Source of the DNA: Brevundimonas sp. UBA5936
GTDB lineage: Bacteria > Pseudomonadota > Alphaproteobacteria > Caulobacterales > Caulobacteraceae
DNA length: 17,527 nucleotides
Assembly (NCBI GenBank): GCA_002430835.1
Contig: DJDA01000019.1
Coordinates: forward strand, 1 to 17,527
Reading direction: 5' to 3'
Under the pieces are notes generated by a model. It saw only the letters and a program-made list of their open reading frames with translations. It was not told the origin of the DNA and made no database searches. The position numbers and the translations under genes are program-made. Positions 16,047 to 17,527 of the stretch are shown here, piece by piece (within the stretch, counting starts at the first letter, position 1; every line of letters starts with the position of its first letter).

Positions 16047-16545
16047 CGGCGTTGACGCCCTCGCCGCCTTCCTGGCCGTCAGCACCGTAGCTGACGACCC
16101 GCGCGCGCGCGTCCGCCGGCGCATCCGGCGACGCAGCCGCAGGCGCCACATAGATATAGGGACGGCCCCAGGGGTCCGGCGGCAGATCCTTGTCCAGATA
16201 GGGGCCGGACCAACCCGGCGCCTGTTCTGCGCTGCCCTGCATCAGCAGGGTCAGGCCCTCCTGCTCGGTCGGCAGACGGCCGATGTCGATTCGCATGGTT
16301 TCGAGCGCCGCTTCCAGCGAGCGGATCTGCAGACGCGCGGTCTGGGTCTTGGATTTGTCCAACTGAGTGAACAGCCGCGGTCCCACCACGGCGGCGATCA
16401 AGGCGATGATGGCCAGAACCACCAGGATTTCGAGCATGGAATAGCCCGCCCGCGCCGCGCGCGTATCGAAACGGCGTTCGGATTGATGCGAAGAGGCAAC
16501 GACGGTCGAAAAACGGCGATGGAGTCGGTTCAGACTGGGAAGCAT
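16021..16545 (-). CDS. gspG: Type II secretion major pseudopilin GspG
   Basis: A 174-residue major pseudopilin, the main subunit of the type II secretion pseudopilus. The prepilin peptidase site is G34|Y35 in ARAGYSMLEILVVLAI, with Glu at +5 (E39). It carries the strong GspG signature: GRLPTEQEGL (89-98), GPYLDKDLPPDPWGRPY (114-130) and the calcium-binding C-terminal loop YGADGQEGGEGVNADV (153-168). The leader of 34 residues is much longer than the usual 5-15, but no later usable start codon was found before the cleavage site. ATG 16545 has only a weak ribosome-binding site. It is the first gene of the minus-strand pair gspG-gspH and faces away from gspM. Confidence 0.94.
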   Translation of the reverse strand: MLPSLNRLHRRFSTVVASSHQSERRFDTRAARAGYSMLEILVVLAIIALIAAVVGPRLFTQLDKSKTQTARLQIRSLEAALETMRIDIGRLPTEQEGLTLLMQGSAEQAPGWSGPYLDKDLPPDPWGRPYIYVAPAAASPDAPADARARVVSYGADGQEGGEGVNADVSSDQAR

Positions 16546-16565
16546 TGATCGACCACTCTGGATTT

Positions 16566-16600
16566 CTAAGCTGTTATGGACGCTTAGCGGTTGCTATAGC
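16566..16600. promoter_or_regulatory. Inverted repeat and palindromic -10-like box between gspG and gspM
   Basis: CTAAGC (16566-16571) and GCTTAG (16582-16587) form a perfect six-base inverted repeat with ten bases between, about two helical turns in all, like an operator. Six bases on, GCTATAGC (16593-16600) matches seven of eight positions of the Caulobacter housekeeping -10 pattern GCTANAWC as I recall it, and is its own reverse complement. A -35-like TGGACGC lies nine bases before it on plus, and TCGACCC lies 14 bases before it on minus. The site could drive both gspM and gspG. Not tested. Confidence 0.35.
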
Positions 16601-16680
16601 TCAGGGCGCATGGGGGGTCGATGCGAATTGCGGCCTGGGCGCGCCCGCAACACGATACAGGACAGATATTGCAAGGCTTC

Positions 16681-17325
16681 ATGGCTGACATGGTCGCTTC
16701 GACGCGCGCGTCGATCGAGACGCTGAAGGAGCGCCTGCGCCGCACGACCCCGCGCGAGCGCATGCTTCTTGGCGCGCTCGTGCTGGGCGCCGCCTTCTAT
16801 GCGCCTGTGGCCGCCCTCGAATCCCGCAGCGCCCAGGCTGACGCCTATATCGATGCGTTGAGCGAACAGTCGACCGCCCGGCTGACCGCCAACGCCGCAC
16901 GCCGCATCGCCGACGGAGCCGCGGACCGTCTGGCCCTGGACGATATGAACGCCTGGGGTTTTGAAGCCTCCAACCCAGCCGTCGCCCAGGTGCTGATCGA
17001 GCATCGCCTGCTGGAAGCCGCCGAAGGCGTCGCCCTGCCCAACGCGCGGATCACCACCAACGCCAAGGTCGAGGCCATCGGGCCGACGCAGTGGCTGGAA
17101 GCCGAGGTCCAGGCCGACCTGCGCTGGAGCCCGACCTTCGCCTTCCTGGACAAGCTGGGCGAGTGGCCCGAGGGCTTTCGCGTGGTCAGCTTCCGCTACG
17201 AACTGACCCCGCCGCGCCCGATGATGGACGGCGCCGAGCCGCCGCAGACCAGCGGCAAGCTGTGGCTGCGCCTGGCCTTCCCTGTACGCCTGGCTCAGTC
17301 CGACCTGACGGAGAAGGCGTCGTGA
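16681..17325 (+). CDS. gspM: Type II secretion inner-membrane protein GspM
   Basis: A 214-residue protein with the GspM plan: a short basic cytoplasmic start, the family-like TTPRERMLLGALVLG (22-36) leading into one transmembrane helix near 28-46, then a periplasmic coiled coil (ALESRSAQADAYIDALSEQ) and a small alpha/beta domain at the end (WLEAEVQADLRWSPTFAFLDKL). GspM pairs with GspL to anchor the secretion platform. ATG 16681 follows GCAAGG and gives the usual short N-terminus; an in-frame ATG at 16621 after a G-run would add 20 residues and cannot be excluded. The stop overlaps the next gene (GTGA). The family is weakly conserved, so context carries much of the call. Confidence 0.82.
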   Translation: MADMVASTRASIETLKERLRRTTPRERMLLGALVLGAAFYAPVAALESRSAQADAYIDALSEQSTARLTANAARRIADGAADRLALDDMNAWGFEASNPAVAQVLIEHRLLEAAEGVALPNARITTNAKVEAIGPTQWLEAEVQADLRWSPTFAFLDKLGEWPEGFRVVSFRYELTPPRPMMDGAEPPQTSGKLWLRLAFPVRLAQSDLTEKAS

Positions 17326-17527
17326 AGCCGCTGCTGTGGCTGGCGCCGCCGCTCATTCTGGCGTTGAGCTTCCTGAGCGGGACGACCTGGCCGGGCCGCC
17401 CGGAAGAGCCGTCCGCCGTGGTGCGCGGCCAGGCGGCGCGCAACAGCGCCGTCGTACGCCCCGGCGGGGGCGTGGTCGCCGCCGTGGCGTTCCTGAAGAC
17501 CCTGCGGTCAGACCTGCCGCCGCCACC
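17322..17527 (+). CDS. N-terminal fragment of a membrane-anchored protein after gspM, cut by window edge
   Basis: It starts at GTG overlapping the gspM stop by four bases and continues off the right edge, giving 68 residues. A hydrophobic N-terminus (LLWLAPPLILALSFLSG) gives a signal anchor or signal peptide, and the visible rest is Pro/Arg/Val-rich. By position it could be gspN or another type II secretion accessory gene, but too little is visible to recognise a family. Confidence 0.55.
   Translation, partial: MKPLLWLAPPLILALSFLSGTTWPGRPEEPSAVVRGQAARNSAVVRPGGGVVAAVAFLKTLRSDLPPP

Overview
The window is GC-rich chromosomal DNA with strong G/C preference at third codon positions and tight gene packing with 1-, 4- and 14-base overlaps. 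Gene content (OmpA-like porin, NodQ-type CysN/CysC fusion, ABC-dependent capsule export genes, SleB-type hydrolase, type II secretion genes) suggests an alphaproteobacterium, most likely Caulobacterales and perhaps Brevundimonas. That placement is from memory of gene families, not from a search. No tRNA, rRNA, CRISPR array, insertion sequence or phage gene was seen, and no gene-free stretch exceeds about 240 bases.

Layout. (1) 1-758, minus: 5' part of an OmpA-family outer-membrane protein, running off the left edge in its proline-rich linker. (2) 999-5068, plus: a tightly linked trio of a family 4 glycosyltransferase, cysD and a cysN-cysC fusion, which makes APS and then PAPS. (3) 5167-10039, plus: an unusual methyltransferase with a C-terminal beta-sandwich, then a capsule-type ABC exporter (kpsM, kpsE, kpsT) whose last gene overlaps a 282-residue protein of unknown function. 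(4) 12697-10036, minus: a SleB-like cell-wall hydrolase followed by rfbC and rfbB of dTDP-sugar synthesis. (5) 12810-17527: a type II secretion cluster with gspJ-K-L on plus, gspH and gspG on minus, then gspM and a partial gene on plus.

How the parts may work together: regions 2-4 read as a surface-polysaccharide locus. A glycosyltransferase, activated-sulfate synthesis, a methyltransferase and dTDP-sugar enzymes would feed a glycan that KpsMT exports with KpsE. The methyltransferase and the KpsT-coupled 282-residue protein each appear to carry a C-terminal beta-sandwich, while KpsT itself is short and has no such domain. The most interesting hypothesis here is therefore a capsule exporter in which glycan modification and recognition sit on separate, co-translated proteins. 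The type II secretion block is complete for J, K, L, H, G and M but lacks C, D, E, F and I within the window.
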